Assembly (NCBI GenBank): GCA_964057225.1
Contig: OZ059895.1
Location: 22,702,688 to 22,766,687, forward strand
DNA: 64,000 bases
Direction: 5' to 3'
Source: Auanema rhodensis
Lineage: Eukaryota > Nematoda > Chromadorea > Rhabditida > Rhabditidae
Shown here: piece after piece, positions 1 through 9,827 of the stretch
How the letters are laid out: each line of letters starts with the position of its first letter
Position numbering within the stretch: position 1 is the stretch's first letter
Notes under the pieces: model-generated
What the model saw: only the letters and a program-made list of their open reading frames with translations
What the model was told of the DNA's origin: nothing
The model's database searches: none
Made by a program: the position numbers and the translations under genes

Positions 1-109
1 GTTGAGTGTACATGGAAACTCAACATACACTAATGCATCATTTTTCAAACGATCATAACTAATTTTTGTATTGAGCGTTTCTCAATGTAGTATAGTGCAT
101 TCGATGCGG

Positions 110-160
110 ATTTTTAAGCTGCGTCGATCTGTTTTATCAGATTTGCGCTAGCTTAAAAAT
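110..160. repeat. Long interrupted inverted repeat, 19 bp paired
   Basis: ATTTTTAAGCT (110-120) is the exact reverse complement of AGCTTAAAAAT (150-160). Inside it GCG (121-123) pairs with CGC (146-148) with one bulged T, and ATCTG (127-131) pairs with CAGAT (138-142) around a 6-base loop. That makes 11+3+5 paired positions over 51 bases, the strongest secondary-structure element in the monomer. It recurs in every copy. The right arm and the loop-side CAGAT are nearly invariant, while the left inner part (123-127) is the main class-defining site. Confidence 0.9.
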
Positions 161-177
161 GCACCGAGATATCAACT

Positions 178-199
178 GATATAAGTTCACACTTATATC
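178..199. repeat. GATATAAGT / ACTTATATC inverted repeat
   Basis: A perfect 9-bp inverted repeat with a TCAC loop in class A, B, C, D, F, G, Y and similar monomers. Class X and R monomers carry T184 (atatg), which puts one mismatch in the stem. S monomers (G196), Q monomers (C197) and the two monomers with A193 (25622, 28079) also break one pair each. An overlapping dyad, ATATCA-AC-TGATAT at 169-182, shares bases with the left arm, so the two cannot form together. Confidence 0.85.
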
Positions 200-310
200 C
201 TCGATTTTCACCCTGAAGAATTAATTTTTTCGTTGAATAACAATGTCCATCGTCTTTGCCTTGAAAAAACAAATCTAAAAACATCTACTTTTTGCTAAAT
301 TATTTTGAAA

Positions 311-322
311 TTTTTCGAAAAA
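311..322. repeat. TTTTTCGAAAAA palindrome in A/T-tract region
   Basis: A 12-bp perfect palindrome centred on CG, inside alternating T and A tracts from about 289 to 342 (TTTTT, TTTTT, AAAAAA, TTTTT, AAAA, TTTTT). This arrangement is expected to give curved or easily melted DNA. D-type monomers have T at 316, which destroys both the CG and the palindrome. Four G'/A'-type groups have C or G at 324. Confidence 0.8.
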
Positions 323-349
323 ATTTTTGTCAAAATGTTTTTGGAAGCA

Positions 350-377
350 ATGTTGAGTGTACATGGAAACTCAACAT
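350..377. repeat. Boundary inverted repeat (recurs at every monomer junction)
   Basis: ATGTTGAGT (350-358) and ACTCAACAT (369-377) are perfect 9-bp complements around a 10-base spacer, spanning the chosen monomer border. A second, mutually exclusive pairing overlaps it: AGTGTA (356-361) with TACACT (377-382). The element recurs at essentially every junction. A subset of G monomers (from 43879, 48443, 50201, 53363 and 54770) carries a spacer change, acatag for acatgg, which leaves the 9-bp arms intact. Whether it extrudes as a cruciform or folds in RNA is not shown. Confidence 0.9.
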
Positions 378-1404
378 ACACTAATGCATCATTTTTCAAA
401 CGATCATAACTAATTTTTGTATTAAGCGTTTCTCAATGTAGTATAGTGCATTCGATGCGGATTTTTAAGCTGCGTCGATCTGTTTTATCAGATTTGCGCT
501 AGCTTAAAAATGCACCGAGATATCAACTGATATAAGTTCACACTTATATCCTCGATTTTCACCCTGAAGAATTAATTTTTTCGTTGAATAACAATGTCCA
601 TCGTCTTTGCCTTGAAAAAAGGAATCTAAAAACATCTACTTTTTGCTAAATTATTTTGAAATTTTTCGAAAAAATTTTTGTCAAAATGTTTTTGGAAGCA
701 ATGTTGAGTGTACATGGAAACTCAACATACACTAATGCATCATTTTTCAAACGATCATAACTAATTTTTGTATTAAGCGTTTCTCAATGTAGTATAGTGC
801 ATTCGATGCGGATTTTTAAGCTGCGTCGATCTGTGTTACCAGATTTGCGCTAGCTTAAAAATGCACCGAGATATCAACTGATATAAGTTCACACTTATAT
901 CCTCGATTTTCACCCTGAAGAATTAATTTTTTCGTTGAATAACAATGTTCATCGTCTTTGCCTTGAAAAAAGGAATCTAAAAACATCTACTTTTTGCTAA
1001 ATTATTCTGAAATTTTTCGAAAAAATTTTTGTCAAAATGTTTTTGGAAGCAATGTTGAGTGTACATGGAAACTCAACATACACTAATGCATCATTTTTCA
1101 AACGATCATAACTAATTTTTGTATTAAGCGTTTCTCAATGTAGTATAGTGCATTCGATGCGGATTTTTAAGCTGCGTCGATCTGTGTTATCAGATTTGCG
1201 CTAGCTTAAAAATGCACCGAGATATCAACTGATATAAGTTCACACTTATATCCTCGATTTTCACCCTGAAGAATTAATTTTTTCGTTGAATAACATCGTC
1301 CATCGTCTTTGCCTTAAAAAAAGGAATCTAAAAACATCTACTTTTTGCTAAATTATCTTGAAATTTTTTGAAAAAATTTTTGTCAAAATGTTTTTGGAAG
1401 CAAT

Positions 1405-3158
1405 GTTGAGTGTACATGGAAACTCAACATACACTAATGCATCATTTTTCAAACGATCATAACTAATTTTTGTATTGAGCGTTTCTCAATGTAGTATAGT
1501 GCATTCGATGCGGATTTTTAAGCTGCGTCGATCTGTTTTATCAGATTTGCGCTAGCTTAAAAATGCACCGAGATATCAACTGATATAAGTTCACACTTAT
1601 ATCCTCGATTTTCACCCTGAAGAATTAATTTTTTCGTTGAATAACAATGTCCATCGTCTTTGCCTTGAAAAAACAAATCTAAAAACATCTACTTTTTGCT
1701 AAATTATTTTGAAATTTTTCGAAAAAATTTTTGTCAAAATGTTTTTGGAAGCAATGTTGAGTGTACATGGAAACTCAACATACACTAATGCATCATTTTT
1801 CAAACGATCATAACTAATTTTTGTATTAAGCGTTTCTCAATGTAGTATAGTGCATTCGATGCGGATTTTTAAGCTGCGTCGATCTGTTTTATCAGATTTG
1901 CGCTAGCTTAAAAATGCACCGAGATATCAACTGATATAAGTTCACACTTATATCCTCGATTTTCACCCTGAAGAATTAATTTTTTCGTTGAATAACAATG
2001 TCCATCGTCTTTGCCTTGAAAAAAGGAATCTAAAAACATCTACTTTTTGCTAAATTATTTTGAAATTTTTCGAAAAAATTTTTGTCAAAATGTTTTTGGA
2101 AGCAATGTTGAGTGTACATGGAAACTCAACATACACTAATGCATCATTTTTCAAACGATCATAACTAATTTTCGTATTAAGCGTTTCTCAATGTAGTATA
2201 GTGCATTCGATGCGGATTTTTAAGCTGCGTCGATCTGTGTTATCAGATTTGCGTTAGCTTAAAAATGCACCGAGATATCAACTGATATATGTTCACACTT
2301 ATATCCTCGATTTTCACCCTGAAGAATTAATTTTTTCGTTGAATAACAATGTCCATCGTCTTTGCCTTGAAAAAAGGAATCTAAAAACATCTACTTTTTG
2401 CTAAATTATTTTGAAATTTTTCGAAAAAATTTTGTCAAAATGTTTTTGGAAGCAATGTTGAGTGTACATGGAAACTCAACATACACTAATGCATCATTTT
2501 TCAAACGATCATAACTAATTTTTGTATTAAGCGTTTCTCAATGTAGTATAGTGCATTCGATGCGGATTTTTAAGCTGCGTCGTTCTGTGTTATCAGATTT
2601 GCGCTAGCTTAAAAATGCACCGAGATATCAACTGATATAAGTTCACACTTATATCCTCGATTTTCACCCTGAAGAATTAATTTTTTCGTTGAATAACAAT
2701 GTCCATCGTCTTTGCCTTGAAAAAAGAAATCTAAAAACATCTACTTTTTGCTAAATTATTTTGAAATTTTTCGAAAAAATTTTTGTCAAAATGTTTTTAG
2801 AAGTAATGTTGAGTGTACATGGAAACTCAACATACACTAATGCATCATTTTTCAAACGATCATAACTAATTTTTGTATTAAGCGTTTCTCAATGTAGTAT
2901 AGTGCATTCGATGCGGATTTTTAAGCTGCAATGATCTGTGTTATCAGATTTGCGCTAGCTTAAAAATGCACCGAGATATCAACTGATATAAGTTCACACT
3001 TATATCCTCGATTTTCACCCTGAAGAATTAATTTTTTCGTTGAATAACAATGTCCATCGTCTTTGCCTTGAAAAAAGAAATCTAAAAACATCTACTTTTT
3101 GCTAAATTATTTTGAAATTTTTCGAAAAAATTTTTGTCAAAATGTTTTTGGAAGCAAT
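1405..3158 (+). repeat. Pentamer A-B-E-F-G, copy 1
   Basis: Monomers at 1405, 1756, 2107, 2457 and 2808. E (2107) is 350 bp, having lost one T of the run at 324-328, and also carries ttcgta, T184 and a private gcgtta. F carries GTCGT and the 3' end ttagaagt. G carries AATGA. The same order recurs at 9828-11582, but there E keeps the full T run and gcgcta, so the private changes in copy 1 arose after duplication. Confidence 0.85.
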
Positions 3159-4562
3159 GTTGAGTGTACATGGAAACTCAACATACACTAATGCATCATT
3201 TTTCAAACGATCATAACTAATTTTTGTATTAAGCGTTTCTCAATGTAGTATAGTGCATTCGATGCGGATTTTTAAGCTGCAATGATCTGTGTTATCAGAT
3301 TTGCGCTAGCTTAAAAATGCACCGAGATATCAACTGATATAAGTTCACACTTATATCCTCGATTTTCACCCTGAAGAATTAATTTTTTCGTTGAATAACA
3401 ATGTTCATCGTCTTTGCCTTGAAAAAAGGAATCTAAAAACATCTACTTTTTGCTAAATTATTTTGAAATTTTTCGAAAAAACTTTTGTCAAAATGTTTTT
3501 GGAAGCAATGTTGAGTGTACATGGAAACTCAACATACACTAATGCATCATTTTTCAAACGATCATAACTAATTTTTGTATTAAGCGTTTCTCAATGTAGT
3601 ATAGTGCATTCGATGCGGATTTTTAAGCTGCAATGATCTGTGTTATCAGATTTGCGCTAGCTTAAAAATGCACCGAGATATCAACTGATATAAGTTCACA
3701 CTTATATCCTCGATTTTCACCCTGAAGAATTAATTTTTTCGTTGAATAACAATGTTCATCGTCTTTGCCTTGAAAAAAGGAATCTAAAAACATCTACTTT
3801 TTGCTAAATTATTTTGAAATTTTTCGAAAAAACTTTTGTCAAAATGTTTTTGGAAGCAATGTTGAGTGTACATGGAAACTCAACATACACTAATGCATCA
3901 TTTTTCAAACGATCATAACTAATTTTTGTATTAAGCGTTTCTCAATGTAGTATAGTGCATTCGATGCGGATTTTTAAGCTGCGTCGATCTGTGTTATCAG
4001 ATTTGCGCTAGCTTAAAAATGCACCGAGATATCAACTGATATAAGTTCACACTTATATCCTCGATTTTCACCCTGAAGAATTAATTTTTTCGTTGAATAA
4101 CAATGTTCATCGTCTTTGCCTTGAAAAAAGGAATCTAAAAACATCTACTTTTTGCTAAATTATTCTGAAATTTTTCGAAAAAATTTTTGTCAAAATGTTT
4201 TTGGAAGCAATGTTGAGTGTACATGGAAACTCAACATACACTAATGCATCATTTTTCAAACGATCATAACTAATTTTTGTATTAAGCGTTTCTCAATGTA
4301 GTATAGTGCATTCGATGCGGATTTTTAAGCTGCGTCGATCTGTGTTATCAGATTTGCGCTAGCTTAAAAATGCACCGAGATATCAACTGATATAAGTTCA
4401 CACTTATATCCTCGATTTTCACCCTGAAGAATTAATTTTTTCGTTGAATAACATCGTCCATCGTCTTTGCCTTAAAAAAAGGAATCTAAAAACATCTACT
4501 TTTTGCTGAATTATCTTGAAATTTTTTGAAAAAATTTTTGTCAAAATGTTTTTGGAAGCAAT
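3159..4562 (+). repeat. G'-G'-C-D' block
   Basis: Two apparently identical monomers (3159 and 3510; AATGA, T247, GG, C324), then C (3861; C305) and D' (4212; catcgtcc, A263, G297, C304, T316). The first two look like a recent one-monomer tandem duplication. Confidence 0.8.
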
Positions 4563-5615
4563 GTTGAGTGTACATGGAAACTCAACATACACTAATGCAT
4601 CATTTTTCAAACGATCATAACTAATTTTTGTATTGAGCGTTTCTCAATGTAGTATAGTGCATTCGATGCGGATTTTTAAGCTGCGTCGATCTGTTTTATC
4701 AGATTTGCGCTAGCTTAAAAATGCACCGAGATATCAACTGATATAAGTTCACACTTATATCCTCGATTTTCACCCTGAAGAATTAATTTTTTCGTTGAAT
4801 AACAATGTTCATCGTCTTTGCCTTAAAAAAAGGAATCTAAAAACATCTACTTTTTGCTGAATTATCTTGAAATTTTTTGAAAAAATTTTTGTCAAAATGT
4901 TTTTGGAAGCAATGTTGAGTGTACATGGAAACTCAACATACACTAATGCATCATTTTTCAAACGATCATAACTAATTTTTGTATTGAGCGTTTCTCAATG
5001 TAGTATAGTGCATTCGATGCGGATTTTTAAGCTGCGTCGATCTGTTTTATCAGATTTGCGCTAGCTTAAAAATGCACCGAGATATCAACTGATATAAGTT
5101 CACACTTATATCCTCGATTTTCACCCTGAAGAATTAATTTTTTCGTTGAATAACAATGTTCATCGTCTTTGCCTTGAAAAAAGGAATCTAAAAACATCTA
5201 CTTTTTGCTAAATTATTTTGAAATTTTTCGAAAAAACTTTTGTCAAAATGTTTTTGGAAGCAATGTTGAGTGTACATGGAAACTCAACATACACTAATGC
5301 ATCATTTTTCAAACGATCATAACTAATTTTTGTATTAAGCGTTTCTCAATGTAGTATAGTGCATTCGATGCGGATTTTTAAGCTGCGTCGATCTGTGTTA
5401 TCAGATTTGCGCTAGCTTAAAAATGCACCGAGATATCAACTGATATAAGTTCACACTTATATCCTCGATTTTCACCCTGAAGAATTAATTTTTTCGTTGA
5501 ATAACAATGTTCATCGTCTTTGCCTTAAAAAAAGGAATCTAAAAACATCTACTTTTTGCTGAATTATCTTGAAATTTTTTGAAAAAATTTTTGTCAAAAT
5601 GTTTTTGGAAGCAAT
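4563..5615 (+). repeat. Hybrid monomers H, A', C/D' (exchange zone)
   Basis: The monomer at 4563 has A-type sites on its left (G73, T133), T247, and D'-type sites on its right (A263, G297, C304, T316). The monomer at 4914 is A' (G73, T133, T247, GG, C324). The monomer at 5265 joins a C-like left half (A73, G133, T247) to a D' right end. Both hybrids switch between about 247 and 263, which suggests a shared exchange point or one exchange that was then copied. Confidence 0.75.
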
Positions 5616-8600
5616 GTTGAGTGTACATGGAAACTCAACATACACTAATGCATCATTTTTCAAACGATCATAACTAATTTTTGTATTGAGCGTTTCTCAA
5701 TGTAGTATAGTGCATTCGATGCGGATTTTTAAGCTGCGTCGATCTGTTTTATCAGATTTGCGCTAGCTTAAAAATGCACCGAGATATCAACTGATATAAG
5801 TTCACACTTATATCCTCGATTTTCACCCTGAAGAATTAATTTTTTCGTTGAATAACAATGTTCATCGTCTTTGCCTTGAAAAAAGGAATCTAAAAACATC
5901 TACTTTTTGCTAAATTATTTTGAAATTTTTCGAAAAAACTTTTGTCAAAATGTTTTTGGAAGCAATGTTGAGTGTACATGGAAACTCAACATACACTAAT
6001 GCATCATTTTTCAAACGATCATAACTAATTTTTGTATTAAGCGTTTCTCAATGTAGTATAGTGCATTCGATGCGGATTTTTAAGCTGCGTCGATCTGTGT
6101 TATCAGATTTGCGCTAGCTTAAAAATGCACCGAGATATCAACTGATATAAGTTCACACTTATATCCTCGATTTTCACCCTGAAGAATTAATTTTTTCGTT
6201 GAATAACAATGTTCATCGTCTTTGCCTTGAAAAAAGGAATCTAAAAACATCTACTTTTTGCTAAATTATTCTGAAATTTTTCGAAAAAATTTTTGTCAAA
6301 ATGTTTTTGGAAGCAATGTTGAGTGTACATGGAAACTCAACATACACTAATGCATCATTTTTCAAACGATCATAACTAATTTTTGTATTAAGCGTTTCTC
6401 AATGTAGTATAGTGCATTCGATGCGGATTTTTAAGCTGCGTCGATCTGTGTTATCAGATTTGCGCTAGCTTAAAAATGCACCGAGATATCAACTGATATA
6501 AGTTCACACTTATATCCTCGATTTTCACCCTGAAGAATTAATTTTTTCGTTGAATAACATCGTCCATCGTCTTTGCCTTAAAAAAAGGAATCTAAAAACA
6601 TCTACTTTTTGCTGAATTATCTTGAAATTTTTTGAAAAAATTTTTGTCAAAATGTTTTTGGAAGCAATGTTGAGTGTACATGGAAACTCAACATACACTA
6701 ATGCATCATTTTTCAAACGATCATAACTAATTTTTGTATTGAGCGTTTCTCAATGTAGTATAGTGCATTCGATGCGGATTTTTAAGCTGCGTCGATCTGT
6801 TTTATCAGATTTGCGCTAGCTTAAAAATGCACCGAGATATCAACTGATATAAGTTCACACTTATATCCTCGATTTTCACCCTGAAGAATTAATTTTTTCG
6901 TTGAATAACAATGTTCATCGTCTTTGCCTTGAAAAAAGGAATCTAAAAACATCTACTTTTTGCTAAATTATTTTGAAATTTTTCGAAAAAACTTTTGTCA
7001 AAATGTTTTTGGAAGCAATGTTGAGTGTACATGGAAACTCAACATACACTAATGCATCATTTTTCAAACGATCATAACTAATTTTTGTATTAAGCGTTTC
7101 TCAATGTAGTATAGTGCATTCGATGCGGATTTTTAAGCTGCGTCGATCTGTGTTATCAGATTTGCGCTAGCTTAAAAATGCACCGAGATATCAACTGATA
7201 TAAGTTCACACTTATATCCTCGATTTTCACCCTGAAGAATTAATTTTTTCGTTGAATAACAATGTTCATCGTCTTTGCCTTGAAAAAAGGAATCTAAAAA
7301 CATCTACTTTTTGCTAAATTATTCTGAAATTTTTCGAAAAAATTTTTGTCAAAATGTTTTTGGAAGCAATGTTGAGTGTACATGGAAACTCAACATACAC
7401 TAATGCATCATTTTTCAAACGATCATAACTAATTTTTGTATTAAGCGTTTCTCAATGTAGTATAGTGCATTCGATGCGGATTTTTAAGCTGCGTCGATCT
7501 GTGTTATCAGATTTGCGCTAGCTTAAAAATGCACCGAGATATCAACTGATATAAGTTCACACTTATATCCTCGATTTTCACCCTGAAGAATTAATTTTTT
7601 CGTTGAATAACATCGTCCATCGTCTTTGCCTTAAAAAAAGGAATCTAAAAACATCTACTTTTTGCTGAATTATCTTGAAATTTTTTGAAAAAATTTTTGT
7701 CAAAATGTTTTTGGAAGCAATGTTGAGTGTACATGGAAACTCAACATACACTAATGCATCATTTTTCAAACGATCATAACTAATTTTTGTATTGAGCGTT
7801 TCTCAATGTAGTATAGTGCATTCGATGCGGATTTTTAAGCTGCGTCGATCTGTTTTATCAGATTTGCGCTAGCTTAAAAATGCACCGAGATATCAACTGA
7901 TATAAGTTCACACTTATATCCTCGATTTTCACCCTGAAGAATTAATTTTTTCGTTGAATAACAATGTCCATCGTCTTTGCCTTGAAAAAACAAATCTAAA
8001 AACATCTACTTTTTGCTAAATTATTTTGAAATTTTTCGAAAAAATTTTTGTCAAAATGTTTTTGGAAGCAATGTTGAGTGTACATGGAAACTCAACATAC
8101 ACTAATGCATCATTTTTTAAACGATCATAACTAATTTTTGTATTAAGCGTTTCTCAATGTAGTATAGTGCATTCGATGCGGATTTTTAAGCTGCGTCGAT
8201 CTGTTTTATCAGATTTGCGCTAGCTTAAAAATGCACCGAGATATCAACTGATATAAGTTCACACTTATATCCTCGATTTTCACCCTGAAGAATTAATTTT
8301 TTCGTTGAATAACAATGTCCATCGTCTTTGCCTTGAAAAAAGGAATCTAAAAACATCTACTTTTTGCTAAATTATTTTGAAATTTTTCGAAAAAATTTTT
8401 GTCAAAATGTTTTTGGAAGCAATGTTGAGTGTACATGGAAACTCAACATACACTAATGCATCATTTTTCAAACGATCATAACTAATTTTCGTATTAAGCG
8501 TTTCTCAATGTAGTATAGTGCATTCGATGCGGATTTTTAAGCTGCGTCGATCTGTGTTATCAGATTTGCGCTAGCTTAAAAATGCACCGAGATATCAACT

Positions 8601-9827
8601 GATATAAGTTCACACTTATATCCTCGATTTTCACCCTGAAGAATTAATTTTTTCGTTGAATAACATCGTCCATCGTCTTTGCCTTAAAAAAAGGAATCTA
8701 AAAACATCTACTTTTTGCTGAATTATCTTGAAATTTTTTGAAAAAATTTTTGTCAAAATGTTTTTGGAAGCAATGTTGAGTGTACATGGAAACTCAACAT
8801 ACACTAATGCATCATTTTTCAAACGATCATAACTAATTTTTGTATTGAGCGTTTCTCAATGTAGTATAGTGCATTCGATGCGGATTTTTAAGCTGCGTCG
8901 ATCTGTTTTATCAGATTTGCGCTAGCTTAAAAATGCACCGAGATATCAACTGATATAAGTTCACACTTATATCCTCGATTTTCACCCTGAAGAATTAATT
9001 TTTTCGTTGAATAACAATGTTCATCGTCTTTGCCTTGAAAAAAGGAATCTAAAAACATCTACTTTTTGCTAAATTATTTTGAAATTTTTCGAAAAAACTT
9101 TTGTCAAAATGTTTTTGGAAGCAATGTTGAGTGTACATGGAAACTCAACATACACTAATGCATCATTTTTCAAACGATCATAACTAATTTTTGTATTAAG
9201 CGTTTCTCAATGTAGTATAGTGCATTCGATGCGGATTTTTAAGCTGCGTCGATCTGTGTTATCAGATTTGCGCTAGCTTAAAAATGCACCGAGATATCAA
9301 CTGATATAAGTTCACACTTATATCCTCGATTTTCACCCTGAAGAATTAATTTTTTCGTTGAATAACAATGTTCATCGTCTTTGCCTTGAAAAAAGGAATC
9401 TAAAAACATCTACTTTTTGCTAAATTATTCTGAAATTTTTCGAAAAAATTTTTGTCAAAATGTTTTTGGAAGCAATGTTGAGTGTACATGGAAACTCAAC
9501 ATACACTAATGCATCATTTTTCAAACGATCATAACTAATTTTTGTATTAAGCGTTTCTCAATGTAGTATAGTGCATTCGATGCGGATTTTTAAGCTGCGT
9601 CGATCTGTGTTATCAGATTTGCGCTAGCTTAAAAATGCACCGAGATATCAACTGATATAAGTTCACACTTATATCCTCGATTTTCACCCTGAAGAATTAA
9701 TTTTTTCGTTGAATAACATCGTCCATCGTCTTTGCCTTAAAAAAAGGAATCTAAAAACATCTACTTTTTGCTGAATTATCTTGAAATTTTTTGAAAAAAT
9801 TTTTGTCAAAATGTTTTTGGAAGCAAT
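5616..9827 (+). repeat. Four 1053-bp trimers (A'-C-D' HOR)
   Basis: Trimers begin at 5616, 6669, 7722 and 8775, each exactly 1053 bp. Three are A'-C-D'. The third (7722-8774) is A-B-(E/D' hybrid), so its first two members and the left half of its third come from the A-B-E lineage while the period is kept. D' members start at 6318, 7371, 8424 (hybrid) and 9477. These four, with 4212, are the only monomers where the reverse-strand frame is open for 63 codons. Confidence 0.88.
8424..8774 (+). repeat. E/D' hybrid monomer
   Basis: The left part carries the E marker ttcgta near 68, while the right part from 243 on is D' (catcgtcc, A263, G297, C304, T316). Site 184 is A, unlike E. The switch therefore lies between about 70 and 184. 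It joins an A-B pair on the left to an A'-C-D' trimer on the right. Confidence 0.8.

Larger units (their letters stand above)
1..351 (+). repeat. Reference satellite monomer (class A)
   Basis: First complete monomer, whose base numbers equal window coordinates, so it serves as the reference. In order it holds: a boundary inverted repeat (350 of one copy to 26 of the next); an A/T-rich block 37-70; the variable site 71-77; a long interrupted inverted repeat 110-160; a GATATC site at 168-173; overlapping dyads 169-182 and 178-199; a nearly invariant block around 200-222; a TTTTCGTTG stretch near 227-234; variable sites 243-247 and 263-271; and a 3' third of alternating A and T tracts (289-342) around the palindrome TTTTTCGAAAAA at 311-322. 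Composition is 51 G and 58 C in 351. No internal half-monomer duplication is obvious, so it looks like a simple unit and not a fused dimer. Confidence 0.95.
1..1404 (+). repeat. Monomers A-B-C-D (tetramer)
   Basis: Four monomers starting at 1, 352, 703 and 1054. The first has G73, T133 and CA at 270-271. The second has A73, T133 and GG. The third has T247 and C305 plus a private gttacc. The fourth is the D form (catcgtcc, A263, C304, T316) with A297. The order C-D followed by A recurs many times up to about 34 kb, so it is a basic unit of the left part of the window. Confidence 0.85.

Noticed and set aside
178-199. Rho-independent terminator or bacterial operator
   Set aside because: The inverted repeat lacks a G+C-rich stem followed by a T run, recurs in every monomer, and the array is eukaryotic satellite in type.
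280-345. Membership in the Drosophila 1.688 (359-bp) satellite family
   Set aside because: The length and a phrase like ATCTACTTTTTGC recall that family from memory, but similarity elsewhere is not evident by eye. A direct alignment to 1.688 consensus sequences would decide; without it I do not assign the family.
1-351. Monomer as a fused dimer of a half-length unit
   Set aside because: Weak resemblances (tcatttttcaaac near 38 and tcgattttcaccc near 201; cgttt..caatgt near 76 and cgttg..caatgt near 231) have different offsets (163 and 155) and are short, so A/T-rich chance is adequate.
2107-2456. 350-, 352- and 354-bp monomers as sequencing errors only
   Set aside because: Most length variants are shared by several copies in matching HOR positions (R at six sites, T at three), so they are real class markers. 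Only the single-copy cases (2107, 23166, 61089) could be homopolymer or consensus errors.
4419-4610. Five identical 63-codon frames as small protein genes
   Set aside because: They lie on the reverse strand of the satellite, begin with TTG and not ATG, cross the monomer border, exist only where G297 and the catcgtcc form remove stops, and have no coding context. They are repeat by-products.
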